From contig NZ_JAINWA010000003.1 in assembly GCF_021021555.1 (NCBI RefSeq), positions 186,001 to 250,000 on the forward strand: a stretch of 64,000 nt of DNA, given 5' to 3'. The position numbers and the translations under genes were made by a program. Source of the stretch: Teretinema zuelzerae (lineage in GTDB: Bacteria; Spirochaetota; Spirochaetia; Treponematales; Treponemataceae). Below are positions 35,187-44,165 of the stretch, one piece after another. Below the pieces are notes generated by a model, which had not been told where the DNA came from, ran no database searches, and saw only the letters and a program-made list of their open reading frames with translations. The number at the start of each line of letters is the position of its first letter. Positions within the stretch are counted from its first letter, which is position 1.

Positions 35187-37822
35187 GGAGAAAGGCCTGT
35201 CTGGCCGGGCGATGCGCGCGCGAAAAGAGGCTGGGTGAAGAAAAAGTATGAGTCGGAGCCTGATATTGTACCGCTCTTTCTAAGAATAAGCCGTGCGTAA
35301 ACCGCATTTGCCGGCGCGGTTGCAATACCCCCAATAAGTTTATATGCGGTTAGATATTTTCCGCCGGCCATCTCCCCATTATTAGCATAGAGAGGTGAGT
35401 TTCCAACCGTAGCGCCCGAAACATCGTACCAATAAACAAACACCTCGGCCTTACACCTATGCGCTCCAGACCTCACCTGATATTCGTATGTCTCCCCACC
35501 GATTACCGGAATTGACCTTGAGTGTAGGTCGCTATATCCGCCGGCGGTTGCGGACGATTGCCTAATATATCCGGTAAGACCGCCGAGTAGGTTCCAGTCC
35601 AGGCTCAGATTTACTCCAAATGTAGAAACCGGCGAATTTGCTCCAAATACCCACCCATCCGTACCGTTTTCCAGTGTAGAGTTATAGCACTCGTTACCGT
35701 TTGCGCCGCGAATTCCCTGCTCCCCGGTAGCCCCCGTCTTCGCCTTCGTGATGGTCTGGGTCTTCGTGAACGAGAACGAAACACCAGCCGAGGTCTTCCC
35801 GGTAATGGTATAAAGGATAGTTGCGATAGCGGTACCGGCTGGCATCTCGGAGTGAACGGCTACGGTAGCGAATGCGCCTGAGTCGGAGATTCCGCCCGGA
35901 GTAATTCCGGTACCGGCCGCTGTTACCTTCCATGATCCGTTTGCGGTGCCGACTCCATCGTAAGCAAGCAGGGTCGCCCCTTCGTACACCCGGATTTCCG
36001 TACCTGATCCGGTGTAACTGGTGACGTTGCCGTCAGCGTCGGCGGGTACGGAGTGCGATTCGTTCTGTAGGATGCCGGAGATTGCGGAGGCACCGGTAGA
36101 GCCGGGGGTTCCGGTTGATCCATCGGAGACCACAAGAACGGTCAGGGTATCAAGGAGCGTGGTAACGCCCCCGGCCGCGTACAGCTCGCACCGAATCCCA
36201 TTCACTGATGAGTCAGTCGGCGTGCGGGTTTTACCCGTGGCGTTCGCCGATGCCGTTTCCTTGAGCACCCAGCTTGATCCGTCGGTTGTCTCGTAGATTT
36301 TCCAGTATCCCGCATACGGGACAGGAGCGGCGGTACCGGTTGTAGAAAAGAAAGAGAACGATGCGGCGGCGGGAGTGAACACCCCGGCAACGCTTTTTGC
36401 AAGGACGGGAGAGGCGGAGGAGATTGAATAGACGGTGGCCGGAAGCCCCTGCGGGCCGACAGTATTATTCTTCGGAGGGGCGATTCTCTCAATTTCTTTT
36501 TCGGTTACGGTTGCCGCGCCAACTGCTTCAATAGAGTATTCATACGATTTTGACGTTATCGATTTATACCTGGTGATTTTCTTTACTATCCGGCACTTTT
36601 GAGAAATTCCAGAAAAGGTTTGTTCCGAAAGTGTAACGAATGAGCCGACAAGTAAATCGGCTTTTGATTTTACGGTATAAGAAAAATCGAGATTGTTGAA
36701 ATAATTATAGAGTAGATCAGCAAGTTCTTCGGCTGCAGAAGTCGAATTAAGATACTGGGCATCATATTTATATTTTTTCTTTCCACCCTTATTACTGGTT
36801 GTGATATTAGTTTCATTTTCAGCGTATACGGTCGTTGCTGTGATTCTCAATTTTGTTATTGAACACGGTGAGGCTCCCGCGGTAATTTTCAGATCGGCAT
36901 ACAAGCCAAGATCTGTAAACGAAAGTGTACTACTTGGGCTTCGAACTACATCCGGAGCCGCGCCAACGACCAGCAGTATTTTTTCTCCGGTCTGTAATTG
37001 ATACTGGGATAGTACCGCCTGGCCATCACTGGAAGACGGATATACCGCCCCTGCTTCTACCGTGATATTGCAGGGGTTCGTATCGTCTGCGCCGGTAGTA
37101 TCTTCAAAGACAACCGTATTAGATAGAGTCTTAACGGACTTCCAGTTCACATTTATCTGATCGTAGCGAGTTCTATTTTTTTCCAAACGAACGACGCAAA
37201 GATCGGAAATAATGGGAGCAACATCAGACCCTGTGTTAATCAGTTTGTATAGTCGCAAGCTACCTGATTCATCGATGTAAAATGTATATCCGAAATCGAG
37301 AAGCAACGGTTTAAGAACAGAGTAATATTGAACATCATCAACATCCCGGATTACTTTAAAAATCTTTTTTGTATCAAGATCGCCCAAGTAATATGAGGAA
37401 GTGACAAATACAATTCCAGCGAGTGAACAAATATCTGAGACCACTGAGATTGCAGATACATTATTATAAACGGTTTGTTTACCGTTTAATGATTGCCAGG
37501 ACTTCTTAAGCTTTTTATTTAAACAATCTTCTGCAACTAGACTTATCTGTTGCCTGCCTTTTGCATCAACGCCAAAAGACCAGTTATCGGTCAGAAATCC
37601 TGTGAAAACAGGAACACCGCTTTCTGTAACGAGACATTCAATTTCGTCTATAGCTGTTAGCAGATCATCATAAATATTAGATTGCTGTAACAGCGAAAAA
37701 TTAAAGGTCGCGCTCGATGGTTCCAGAGCACGAAAAAGGGGCTTTGTGAAAACCATCGACTCGATGATTACATCATTGGTTACGTCATACCCTACATCAT
37801 TAATTACAAGATTTATTGTCAT
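34826..37822 (-). CDS. Tail hub/fibre protein, upstream frame with collagen-like end
   Basis: 998 codons. The N-terminal 400 residues are beta-rich and follow the tape measure by ATGA overlap, the place of the tail hub or Tal/gpJ-like protein. The middle (about 470-720) holds Ig-like or carbohydrate-binding-type sandwiches, and a GXY collagen-like run (GPQGSTGPTGATGPKG) ends near position 35,125. The last about 95 codons after that (NPRSASALKRDTPPSQ onward) look non-coding, while the frame of 32802-35186 takes over with a good sequence. A -1 shift in 35089-35130 would give a joined product of about 1,670 aa. Confidence 0.65.
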   Translation of the reverse strand: MTINLVINDVGYDVTNDVIIESMVFTKPLFRALEPSSATFNFSLLQQSNIYDDLLTAIDEIECLVTESGVPVFTGFLTDNWSFGVDAKGRQQISLVAEDCLNKKLKKSWQSLNGKQTVYNNVSAISVVSDICSLAGIVFVTSSYYLGDLDTKKIFKVIRDVDDVQYYSVLKPLLLDFGYTFYIDESGSLRLYKLINTGSDVAPIISDLCVVRLEKNRTRYDQINVNWKSVKTLSNTVVFEDTTGADDTNPCNITVEAGAVYPSSSDGQAVLSQYQLQTGEKILLVVGAAPDVVRSPSSTLSFTDLGLYADLKITAGASPCSITKLRITATTVYAENETNITTSNKGGKKKYKYDAQYLNSTSAAEELADLLYNYFNNLDFSYTVKSKADLLVGSFVTLSEQTFSGISQKCRIVKKITRYKSITSKSYEYSIEAVGAATVTEKEIERIAPPKNNTVGPQGLPATVYSISSASPVLAKSVAGVFTPAAASFSFFSTTGTAAPVPYAGYWKIYETTDGSSWVLKETASANATGKTRTPTDSSVNGIRCELYAAGGVTTLLDTLTVLVVSDGSTGTPGSTGASAISGILQNESHSVPADADGNVTSYTGSGTEIRVYEGATLLAYDGVGTANGSWKVTAAGTGITPGGISDSGAFATVAVHSEMPAGTAIATILYTITGKTSAGVSFSFTKTQTITKAKTGATGEQGIRGANGNECYNSTLENGTDGWVFGANSPVSTFGVNLSLDWNLLGGLTGYIRQSSATAGGYSDLHSRSIPVIGGETYEYQVRSGAHRCKAEVFVYWYDVSGATVGNSPLYANNGEMAGGKYLTAYKLIGGIATAPANAVYARLILRKSGTISGSDSYFFFTQPLFARASPGQTGLSPWTPTAIQGPQGSTGPTGATGPKGNPRSASALKRDTPPSQISTMVNVISTGLRQQESPPTFPDLSTSMKRNSPSIITCLIRTMHSTGTSCSLSLAVSRLWGFSGYQTRHGIVLLKGRSPP

Positions 37823-39771
37823 TGATTGTAATACCCCAAGGTGTCCAGTTCATCTCTCAGCATCAACGTGAATTCCTTCATTCCGTTACTGCCGACTAAC
37901 GGTGCGTTCTGATAAATATTTATGATTATGTTTTGTGATCCGGTATAGGTTGCTCCGCCCGAACTTGAGTTGTTCATACTATTGACCGTTCCACCGCCAG
38001 CCGCAATAATTTGAGCTCCGGTTAAAGCTTGTAGTTTTTCATCTTCCAAATTCAATTTGGGGATTTTATCAATATCCACAAAAGGAAGTCTATTCAAGGC
38101 TCCTATAACTTTATTAGCCGCCTCGATAAAAAAGTTCGCGATTGCCTCAACGATATCGATCATTCCATTCTGGAATGGAACTAATGCCTTGTTATATACC
38201 CATATGAATGCTTCTGTAATAAAACTGATTACCGGCGCCAGCATTTTCAGTGCCGGGGCAATAAGGGTCCCAAGGAACTCACCTACAATTGTAAGAATCC
38301 CAATTAAAGGAGTCAGCAAATCATTAATGATCGGGCCGAGAACATTCATTATACCTTGCAGGATTACGCCGAACGGATTAAGAATCGCTTTCACCGTCGT
38401 AAGAGAACCGATCATTCCGGTTATCCCACCGAAAAAAGAATCGAGGCCTCCAACAACCTTTGTGATTACATCTCCCATTTTTCCCATTCCATCGAATGGG
38501 TTAAATCCGAATCCAGGTGTTTGAACTTCGGGCTTGCTGGTCGCACCGGCTCCGGAGAAGTCAAGCAAAGAACCGCCAGTCCCAAGGCCATTATCTGCCC
38601 CAGGAAGAAGAGAAAAACGGAGCTTTGATATATCCTCTCCGAAGAGATCGGAAACATTCAATCCGCTTGAAACACCAGAACCAGAGCCACTTCCTTTTTT
38701 ACCCTCCTCAGTGACCTTGGTATTTTTTTCGAGTTCGGCGGTTAGATCATTTATTTCCTTTTGCAGTTTTTCAAGAAGAGCGACATCTTCTTTAGATGTC
38801 ATTCTTGATCTTTCCCTGGAAAATTCCATATTGTATTTTTGACGATCAGCATTTGAATTTCCGGAGTATCGATCATAATCAAGCGCGCGTTGGTTCTTTA
38901 ACCACGTTTCGAAACTCCCAAGACCTTGACTTCGCAGACCAATTTCCATATCAGTTTGCAAATCGGATGCCTGATTTTTTTTATCCTTTATACGATCAGA
39001 AAGCGATGCATTCGCGCCTTCCTTCATGACTTTCTGATGAAGGCGGCTGGCTTCGATTGCGTCATTGGTTCGATCGATCAGCTTTTGAAGCCAGTCAAGC
39101 ATCGGAGAAAACATATTGAATGAATCAGTCCCGATGTTTTCTTTCAGGTCTCCGAACGACTCCGAAAGATTTCTGATTCTTTGAGCGGCACCACCGGCCA
39201 GTCTGTCCGTCATATCCTGCAATCGTTCGTTGATTATTTCAGTCGCCGCGCCAGCCTTCGCCTGCGATTCCGTCAGATTTCCAAGTTCTGGGATAAGCTT
39301 AGAAAGTCGCGCAGAAACCTTCCCTTCGAAGGTATCAGCAAGCAGGAGATATGAGGAATTCAAATCCTGCCCGGTTGCGTTAGCCAGGTTAACCGACGCC
39401 CGCGTGATTGCTTCTATCTGTTCATCTGATTTTCCAAGAGCAGAAAGAGCCGAAACAACATTATCAATGTCATCCTTTGAACCCTCGTAGCTCCTTCCCA
39501 TCGTGTCGATCACATCGGATAAACGATCAAAGCTATTTCCAAGACGCAATTGAGCGCGTTCGGCAGTTGCGAAATCAGATATACAAGCCCCGGTGAAATC
39601 TGAAATTTTCTTCGCGAGAACTGTGAACGCGGTAATAGATGCAAATTTTGTTAGGGTATCCGAGAATGAACCAGCAGATTTTTCACCATCGGCGAAATTC
39701 TTTTTCACGCCACTAATTGCTGATGAGGTTTTATCCTGTGCGCTGATTATAAACTTTGCTTCTGCTGCCAT
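37819..39771 (-). CDS. Tail tape measure protein
   Basis: 650 aa. Sets siphophage tail length. Long helical N-terminal part, then a hydrophobic block at about 440-560 (FGVILQGIMNVLGPIINDLLTPLIGILTIVGEFLGTLIAPALKML) typical of tape measures, and a short C-terminal domain. The start ATG is part of the junction element (TGACTATACAGTCATG), where TGACT and AGTCA can pair around the start. The protein is short for a tape measure, predicting a short tail (about 100 nm by the usual 0.15 nm per residue rule). Confidence 0.85.
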   Translation of the reverse strand: MAAEAKFIISAQDKTSSAISGVKKNFADGEKSAGSFSDTLTKFASITAFTVLAKKISDFTGACISDFATAERAQLRLGNSFDRLSDVIDTMGRSYEGSKDDIDNVVSALSALGKSDEQIEAITRASVNLANATGQDLNSSYLLLADTFEGKVSARLSKLIPELGNLTESQAKAGAATEIINERLQDMTDRLAGGAAQRIRNLSESFGDLKENIGTDSFNMFSPMLDWLQKLIDRTNDAIEASRLHQKVMKEGANASLSDRIKDKKNQASDLQTDMEIGLRSQGLGSFETWLKNQRALDYDRYSGNSNADRQKYNMEFSRERSRMTSKEDVALLEKLQKEINDLTAELEKNTKVTEEGKKGSGSGSGVSSGLNVSDLFGEDISKLRFSLLPGADNGLGTGGSLLDFSGAGATSKPEVQTPGFGFNPFDGMGKMGDVITKVVGGLDSFFGGITGMIGSLTTVKAILNPFGVILQGIMNVLGPIINDLLTPLIGILTIVGEFLGTLIAPALKMLAPVISFITEAFIWVYNKALVPFQNGMIDIVEAIANFFIEAANKVIGALNRLPFVDIDKIPKLNLEDEKLQALTGAQIIAAGGGTVNSMNNSSSGGATYTGSQNIIINIYQNAPLVGSNGMKEFTLMLRDELDTLGYYNQ

Positions 39772-39776
39772 GACTG

Positions 39777-39790
39777 TATAGTCAGGTCAG
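39777..39790 (-). promoter_or_regulatory. Late junction element copy 2, before the tape measure gene
   Basis: On the minus strand CTGACCTGACTATA, followed by CAGTCATG. It comes directly after the hairpin at 39801-39819, so it is placed where transcription or translation has to restart. Confidence 0.55.
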
Positions 39791-39819
39791 AGAAGAAATA
39801 AGCCCGGGGATTCCGGGCT
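39791..39819 (-). terminator. Hairpin after the tail chaperone
   Basis: On the minus strand AGCCCGG (39813-39819), loop AATCC, CCGGGCT (39801-39807), then TATTTCTTC. Begins in the stop codon of the chaperone extension. Looks like an intrinsic terminator of moderate strength inside the tail operon. Confidence 0.6.
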
Positions 39820-40449
39820 ATTTCTGTTTCGATTTCAGGTAATCGATATATTCATTTTTTATTATGTCCAGTATAAACATCGTGATTGCGCCCTGTTCAA
39901 GGTATCCTCCTGGATATGGATAATGAACATAGTAGGCATTCTGGTTATCAATAAGGCTGTAAAGCATTTGACACCAGAATAGATATTGATCACCTCCCTC
40001 AGATAATACATCATCTGAAATACGCCCATAATTAAAATAATCATGGGCCACATTATGGATTAATCTGTTTTCTTCCCCCGATCTGAGCTCTCCTCCTCTT
40101 TCATCTCGGGCATGATAATAAAAAGGACTTTCTCATAGTATTGCATGACTACATGTTCGAACATTTCAATCTTGGAAAGAATTGTCTCGACCATCTCCTG
40201 GCTCGAATACTTTTCATTCTCGGATTTGTATCCGTTGTGCTCTACAATCAAGTTCGGCAGGAGGTCCACAAGCGCATACATCGACTGTGAAGCTGATCCG
40301 CGGGTAACCCGCCACTTTTCTTTCAGATCGTATAGCTCGGTCGTTGAAGGCTCTCTGAGTTCTACGAAACAATCCTCCGGCGATCCGCCGAGAAAGTTCC
40401 CTATTAAAATCTTTGTTCTAATCAAATACCGGTTCTTTTCAATAATCAA
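39818..40449 (-). CDS. Tail assembly chaperone, full-length -1 frameshift product (GT-type)
   Basis: Lies between the major tail protein and the tape measure, the place of lambda gpG/gpGT. The upstream frame (40060-40449) ends soon after CGGGGGAAG. A -1 slip on GGG (run of five G, 40075-40079) enters a frame that reads GEENRLIHNVAHDYFNYGRISDDV and stops at 39818, giving about 210 aa. A Shine-Dalgarno-like GAGGAGGAG (40090-40098) ends 10 nt before the run, as at dnaX. The extension frame on its own has no plausible start. Confidence 0.8.
40060..40449 (-). CDS. Tail assembly chaperone, short product (G-type)
   Basis: 129 aa from TTG at 40449, preceded by AAAGGAG. Acidic at the end (MKEEESSDRGKKTD). 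Chaperones of this type coat the tape measure during assembly and are not in the virion; the ratio of short to frameshifted product is critical in lambda. No motif of its own is recognised; the identification rests on position, size and the frameshift site. Confidence 0.75.
   Translation of the reverse strand: MIIEKNRYLIRTKILIGNFLGGSPEDCFVELREPSTTELYDLKEKWRVTRGSASQSMYALVDLLPNLIVEHNGYKSENEKYSSQEMVETILSKIEMFEHVVMQYYEKVLFIIMPEMKEEESSDRGKKTD
40072..40098 (-). promoter_or_regulatory. -1 ribosomal frameshift site of the tail chaperone
   Basis: Slip run GGGGG (40075-40079) followed by AAG, with the SD-like stimulator GAGGAGGAG at 40090-40098. Only the P-site tRNA on GGG re-pairs perfectly, so it is not a canonical two-codon heptamer. 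Confidence 0.7.
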
Positions 40450-40464
40450 AATAAGCTCCTTTAT

Positions 40465-41433
40465 TTAAAAGATGGTTGCGATGTCGGAAACGACAGTCAC
40501 CGTACACGGGGAAACGCCATCTTTTTCCAAAGCCACACCGGTTATAGATACAGTAAGATCTTCTTTCCCATTGATGTTCGGAAGACCGCCGTTAATCAAC
40601 ACGGCAGGAAGCGAAATTTCAAACTGGTGTTTTATACCAGCTTCTATCTCCTCCGGGCTTTCAAAGGTCAACTCGACTTCTACCGTGTCGCCGGTTTTAT
40701 ACTTCGTCTCGATTAGCGAATTCGCGGCCGCGTTGAACTTCGTATCAAGAGTGACCGAATACTCCCGGATCCCATGACCACCTTCGGAAGGAAGCAAGCC
40801 GGAACCAAGGGTATGATCTCCGACAGTCGCGGCATTGTTCCCTGAAAAGACAACATTCGTTACATCGGCGAAGGGTGTCCCATCAATCGCACAAACACCG
40901 TTAACGAATTTGTACGCTTTCTTCGAAGGTTTCGGAAGGGTCGTAATTGTCCCGGTTTCTTCCGATTTGCAAATTGCCGTTACCTTTGTTCTGATGTAAT
41001 CCTTCGACTTTGCAGAAATCTCAAAGGTGCCGACCTGACATCCGGCATAGGCTTTGACATGGAGCTTACGGTCAACAATTGCTGTAAAACTCGGCAGCGC
41101 GACATTCGCCCCGACTGGAGTAATAACATGGTCTTTCGCTACGGTCGCGCCGTCATGGGAAACCGGAGCGGCCTGTAACCCAAGGGCCAAGGCGAAAAAA
41201 GAAACTGCGTTCTCTGGTTTCAAAATCGAGTCGTATCCGCCAGAAACATTGAAAGCCGCGATATCCTTATCGCGCGCGGAAATCGAGCCTATCACAGAAT
41301 CTTCTTCGATGAATTCCGGTTCCATCTTGAACGACTCAGACAGAAAATTGATGTTCTGGGTTGCCGGAACCTTGGTACCCCAGACAGACTCTTTTCCGAT
41401 TTGCAGGGTTGTATCTATACCGTTAATATTCAT
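40465..41433 (-). CDS. Major tail (tube) protein
   Basis: 322 aa, beta-rich, starting NINGIDTTLQIGKESVWGTKVPAT, a common opening of siphophage tail tube proteins. Expected to polymerise as rings around the tape measure. The ATG is preceded by AAGGGAGAGG inside a possible hairpin TGACTA...TAGTCA formed with the junction element. Followed after 15 nt by the chaperone gene. Confidence 0.8.
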   Translation of the reverse strand: MNINGIDTTLQIGKESVWGTKVPATQNINFLSESFKMEPEFIEEDSVIGSISARDKDIAAFNVSGGYDSILKPENAVSFFALALGLQAAPVSHDGATVAKDHVITPVGANVALPSFTAIVDRKLHVKAYAGCQVGTFEISAKSKDYIRTKVTAICKSEETGTITTLPKPSKKAYKFVNGVCAIDGTPFADVTNVVFSGNNAATVGDHTLGSGLLPSEGGHGIREYSVTLDTKFNAAANSLIETKYKTGDTVEVELTFESPEEIEAGIKHQFEISLPAVLINGGLPNINGKEDLTVSITGVALEKDGVSPCTVTVVSDIATIF

Positions 41434-41451
41434 TATGACTACCTCTCCCTT

Positions 41452-41465
41452 TATAGTCAGATCAC
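41452..41465 (-). promoter_or_regulatory. Late junction element copy 3, before the major tail gene
   Basis: On the minus strand GTGATCTGACTATA; the TGA is the stop codon of the preceding gene. TGACTA can pair with TAGTCA next to the start codon, placing the Shine-Dalgarno sequence in the loop. Confidence 0.55.
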
Positions 41466-41899
41466 CAAACGATTTCGCACGAAAGCATAAAGGCCTTTAT
41501 CGAAGAATTTCCTTCCATTCCGTCGAAATAATCTCCGCTTTTTATATCAATGGTCCCGATCCCGGCAAGATTCAAATCAGCGATAAAAAGGTCTTTTAAC
41601 GCTTTTCCATATCGGAGAACTTTCTTGTAGAGAATCTCCGGAGCACTATTACGACACACCATAAGTAGATCAAGAGAAAGCGACTGCTCATAATCGCTGA
41701 TACTTAAATCAGAGAATGAAATTGAATCAGGATTGATGAAAAGCGTATTCGCAGCGGAATGTTTTGCGATATCACAATCACCAATGACAATGTTTGAAGT
41801 CGATAAGTCAGGAAGCGGAACTTCTTCTGTTGAAGCCGTTAGATATAACGGAAGTTCCGCAACGATGTAAGCTTTAAAACTCTCGAGAAGTTCTTCCAT
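41462..41899 (-). CDS. Probable tail terminator protein
   Basis: 145 aa. Position between the HK97 gp10-like gene and the major tail protein, and the size, fit the tail terminator/minor tail protein (gpU-like) that caps the tail tube. Sequence starts MEELLESFKAYIVAELPLY. No motif is diagnostic. Follows the upstream gene by 3 nt. Confidence 0.55.
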   Translation of the reverse strand: MEELLESFKAYIVAELPLYLTASTEEVPLPDLSTSNIVIGDCDIAKHSAANTLFINPDSISFSDLSISDYEQSLSLDLLMVCRNSAPEILYKKVLRYGKALKDLFIADLNLAGIGTIDIKSGDYFDGMEGNSSIKAFMLSCEIVW

Positions 41900-41902
41900 T
41901 TC

Positions 41903-42376
41903 TTATTTTCCCTCCGCCTGCTTATTGAACTTAACGATTGCCTTTTCAAGAATCTTGTCGATGTCTCCCTGGAGTTTTCCGGATTGGTAAGAGCCAACGC
42001 CTTCGGAAAAAAACGGAGCTCGCGGTAAAGTAATGCTTTTTGTTTTTACCCAGGTGTCCCCGACTCGATATGTCAGGTACTTATATTTTTTTGATTGAAT
42101 CGTTGATCCGCGTTCGAACGCTGTAGCGATGTATTGTTTTGTCGGGCTATACACAATTGCAAAGCCCTTCTTTCTGTTCGTCTTTACTTTATACGATTTA
42201 TATAAACCTCCGGTCGGCTGCCGTAAATATTTCTTGTATCCTCTTTTCACCTCTGCAAGCGAAGCGCGACCGACCGCGCGGAGCATGTCGATTTTATAAA
42301 ATTTTGTCGATGCTCCAAGGCGTTCAAGCTCACTGATTGCATTTTTGAAATCACCTTGTACATTTATTACGATCAT
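41903..42376 (-). CDS. HK97 gp10-like head-tail joining protein
   Basis: 157 aa, basic. The pattern FKNAISELERLGASTKFYKIDMLRAVGRASLAEVKRGYKKYL and the later APFFSEGVG match the HK97-gp10 family found between the connector and tail genes. Acts in completing the head-tail interface. Starts by ATGA overlap with the upstream connector gene. Confidence 0.65.
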   Translation of the reverse strand: MIVINVQGDFKNAISELERLGASTKFYKIDMLRAVGRASLAEVKRGYKKYLRQPTGGLYKSYKVKTNRKKGFAIVYSPTKQYIATAFERGSTIQSKKYKYLTYRVGDTWVKTKSITLPRAPFFSEGVGSYQSGKLQGDIDKILEKAIVKFNKQAEGK

Positions 42377-42897
42377 ACCAGCGCCTTGAATAATTTGTAC
42401 TTTTTGATATTTTTCAGGTAACGGTCAAAATTAGAGTAACTGATGAAGGTTCTTGAGCCTGTATTTTGATCACTATATCCAGAAATCCCGACTTTCCCCC
42501 GTTCGGTGAGAAGAAGCGAAGCTATTTGAAGAATCACATGCAAGATAGAATCAGGAACTGTTTCAAACCCAGCTTCATAGGATACCGGAATTCGTGACTT
42601 AAACGTAAATGTCGTATCGCGAATCGTAACTATATTTTGATTAAGGTCAAAACTTCCCGATTCGTAAATCGTTCCGTCAACGGTGATGGATCCAGAGACA
42701 GGAAATGCTTGAAGGTAAAGGTTTCCATCGCCTAGACCAACGACATCATGAGTGTACCCCTTTTTCACCGGATGAAACCCAAGGTACTCGGTTACAATAT
42801 CTTCCGCGGAAGCTTCGCATTCATTGACGATAGAATCAGTTTCCGGGAATATTGCTGAAAAGTCTTTTATTGCAGATGCTGTCACCAATGCAGCCAT
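42373..42897 (-). CDS. Head-tail connector (gp6-like adaptor)
   Basis: 174 aa, mostly helical at its N-terminus (SAIKDFSAIFPETDSIVNECEASAEDIVTEYLGF), the style of gp6-like DNA-packaging adaptors that sit under the portal. First gene after the capsid; AAGAGG lies before its ATG. A strong hairpin separates it from the capsid gene. Confidence 0.6.
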   Translation of the reverse strand: MAALVTASAIKDFSAIFPETDSIVNECEASAEDIVTEYLGFHPVKKGYTHDVVGLGDGNLYLQAFPVSGSITVDGTIYESGSFDLNQNIVTIRDTTFTFKSRIPVSYEAGFETVPDSILHVILQIASLLLTERGKVGISGYSDQNTGSRTFISYSNFDRYLKNIKKYKLFKALV

Positions 42898-42910
42898 ACA
42901 TACCTCTTAA

Positions 42911-42963
42911 AGAAAAATGCCGGCCTACATGATGTGCAGGAAATCTGAACATCGCAGGCCGGC
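42911..42963 (-). terminator. Strong hairpin with U-tract between capsid and connector genes
   Basis: On the minus strand GCCGGCCT (42956-42963) pairs with AGGCCGGC (42919-42926), with an inner GATGT/ACATC stem, followed by ATTTTTCTTT. It would cut transcription after the capsid gene and so raise capsid mRNA over that of the tail genes. Confidence 0.75.
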
Positions 42964-42982
42964 GCCCTTAACCGCTACCGGA

Positions 42983-44155
42983 TCAGGTCTGCGCTCCGGT
43001 CTTCAGATACGCGAAGGAATCGGTGACAATTGCTTTCCCATCGAAGTAGGAAACGCCCTGCAGGTTGCTATTCAGGCTTCCGGCTACCGGGTTGATCATC
43101 CGGAGCTCGACGTTCTGAGCAACCGCAACGCCGTAATCAGTGAAGTTACCAATTACCGCGACCTTGCTTCCAGCGGTAAGAGTGGTCGGGGCATTGTCGT
43201 TCTCGAATATCTTCACACCATCGAAAGCGAATATTCCATTCTGGAAAGTCACATGAGTGTGATAAATATCCTCAGCCATGATCGCGCCCCAGAAAATGGG
43301 ATTTATCACGATGGACAATTCTGAACGGAGGAATTTTCCGGTCAGCTTTGCGATGAGTGCGGTGATATCCACGATCTTCGGGCCTCCCGGCGCCGCGGTA
43401 GTAGCGTTTGCGGTTATCCCGGTATCCTTGAAAACGCCAAGCATTTCGCCGCTTCCGGTTCCGAAAACGATTTCTTTTGCCATCTTGCGAAGGAATTGTT
43501 TGTTGAACATCGGGGCAAGCTTGGCGACAGCTCCGCCGGGGTTCTGCTTCAAGAAGCTGTCAGAAACAGGTACAAAGGCGAGGTACGGCGCCGGAGTAAC
43601 CACGACAGGAGTAAACGCCGTAGTTGATACGGTTGATCCAGTACCATCTTCGGAAACCCGCTTTACGTTGTCCAGGTTCGGCGAGAACAGAGGGAACTTC
43701 GTATTCGGAGCGGCATTTGTCTCCATCGTGATTGCGTTGAGAATATTCGTGAGATCGCCGGGTATTTCGAACACCCTGTTGGAAAACTGGCTGTCTCCAT
43801 TTGCTCCTACAGCGACCGCGCGTTTCTCAAGCAACGCCGTAGCAATTGCCCGGGACTCGGCCTCTTCTTTCATCTCCACGGCAGCCAGCTCAAGCGCCCT
43901 GGTTTCGGCGACGACTATTCCGGCAACGCCTGGCGCCGGGGGGGCCGAACGAGTTTCCGGCGCCTGCGGGGCCGCGGGGTCTGATCGCTTTTCGGTTGGC
44001 TGGGCCGGAGGCTCTTCGGAGTGGAACGCGAGAACTTCGTTTCTGGCTTCGAAGAGTTCTTTTTCAGCCGGCGTAAGTTCTCGGTTTTCTTTCTTGATCT
44101 GATCAAGAAGCGCGTCATTCGCCTTCCGGAGTTCTTCAAGTTTTTTCTTGTTCAT
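42983..44155 (-). CDS. Major capsid protein, HK97 fold, with N-terminal delta domain
   Basis: 390 aa. The first about 110 residues are helical and charged (KKLEELRKANDALLDQIKKENRELTPAEKELFEARNEV), the scaffold-like delta domain removed by the protease. The rest has the phage-capsid pattern (FPLFSPNLDNVKRVSEDGTG, LAFVPVSDSFLKQNPGGAVAKLAPMFNKQFLRKMAKEIVFGTGSGEMLG). AAAGGATGATG precedes the start. Forms the icosahedral shell. Confidence 0.88.
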   Translation of the reverse strand: MNKKKLEELRKANDALLDQIKKENRELTPAEKELFEARNEVLAFHSEEPPAQPTEKRSDPAAPQAPETRSAPPAPGVAGIVVAETRALELAAVEMKEEAESRAIATALLEKRAVAVGANGDSQFSNRVFEIPGDLTNILNAITMETNAAPNTKFPLFSPNLDNVKRVSEDGTGSTVSTTAFTPVVVTPAPYLAFVPVSDSFLKQNPGGAVAKLAPMFNKQFLRKMAKEIVFGTGSGEMLGVFKDTGITANATTAAPGGPKIVDITALIAKLTGKFLRSELSIVINPIFWGAIMAEDIYHTHVTFQNGIFAFDGVKIFENDNAPTTLTAGSKVAVIGNFTDYGVAVAQNVELRMINPVAGSLNSNLQGVSYFDGKAIVTDSFAYLKTGAQT

Positions 44156-44165
44156 ACATCATCCT

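Noticed and set aside
39862-40053. 63-codon frame beside the tail chaperone
   Set aside because: It is a third frame of the chaperone extension; the -1 frame gives the coherent protein.
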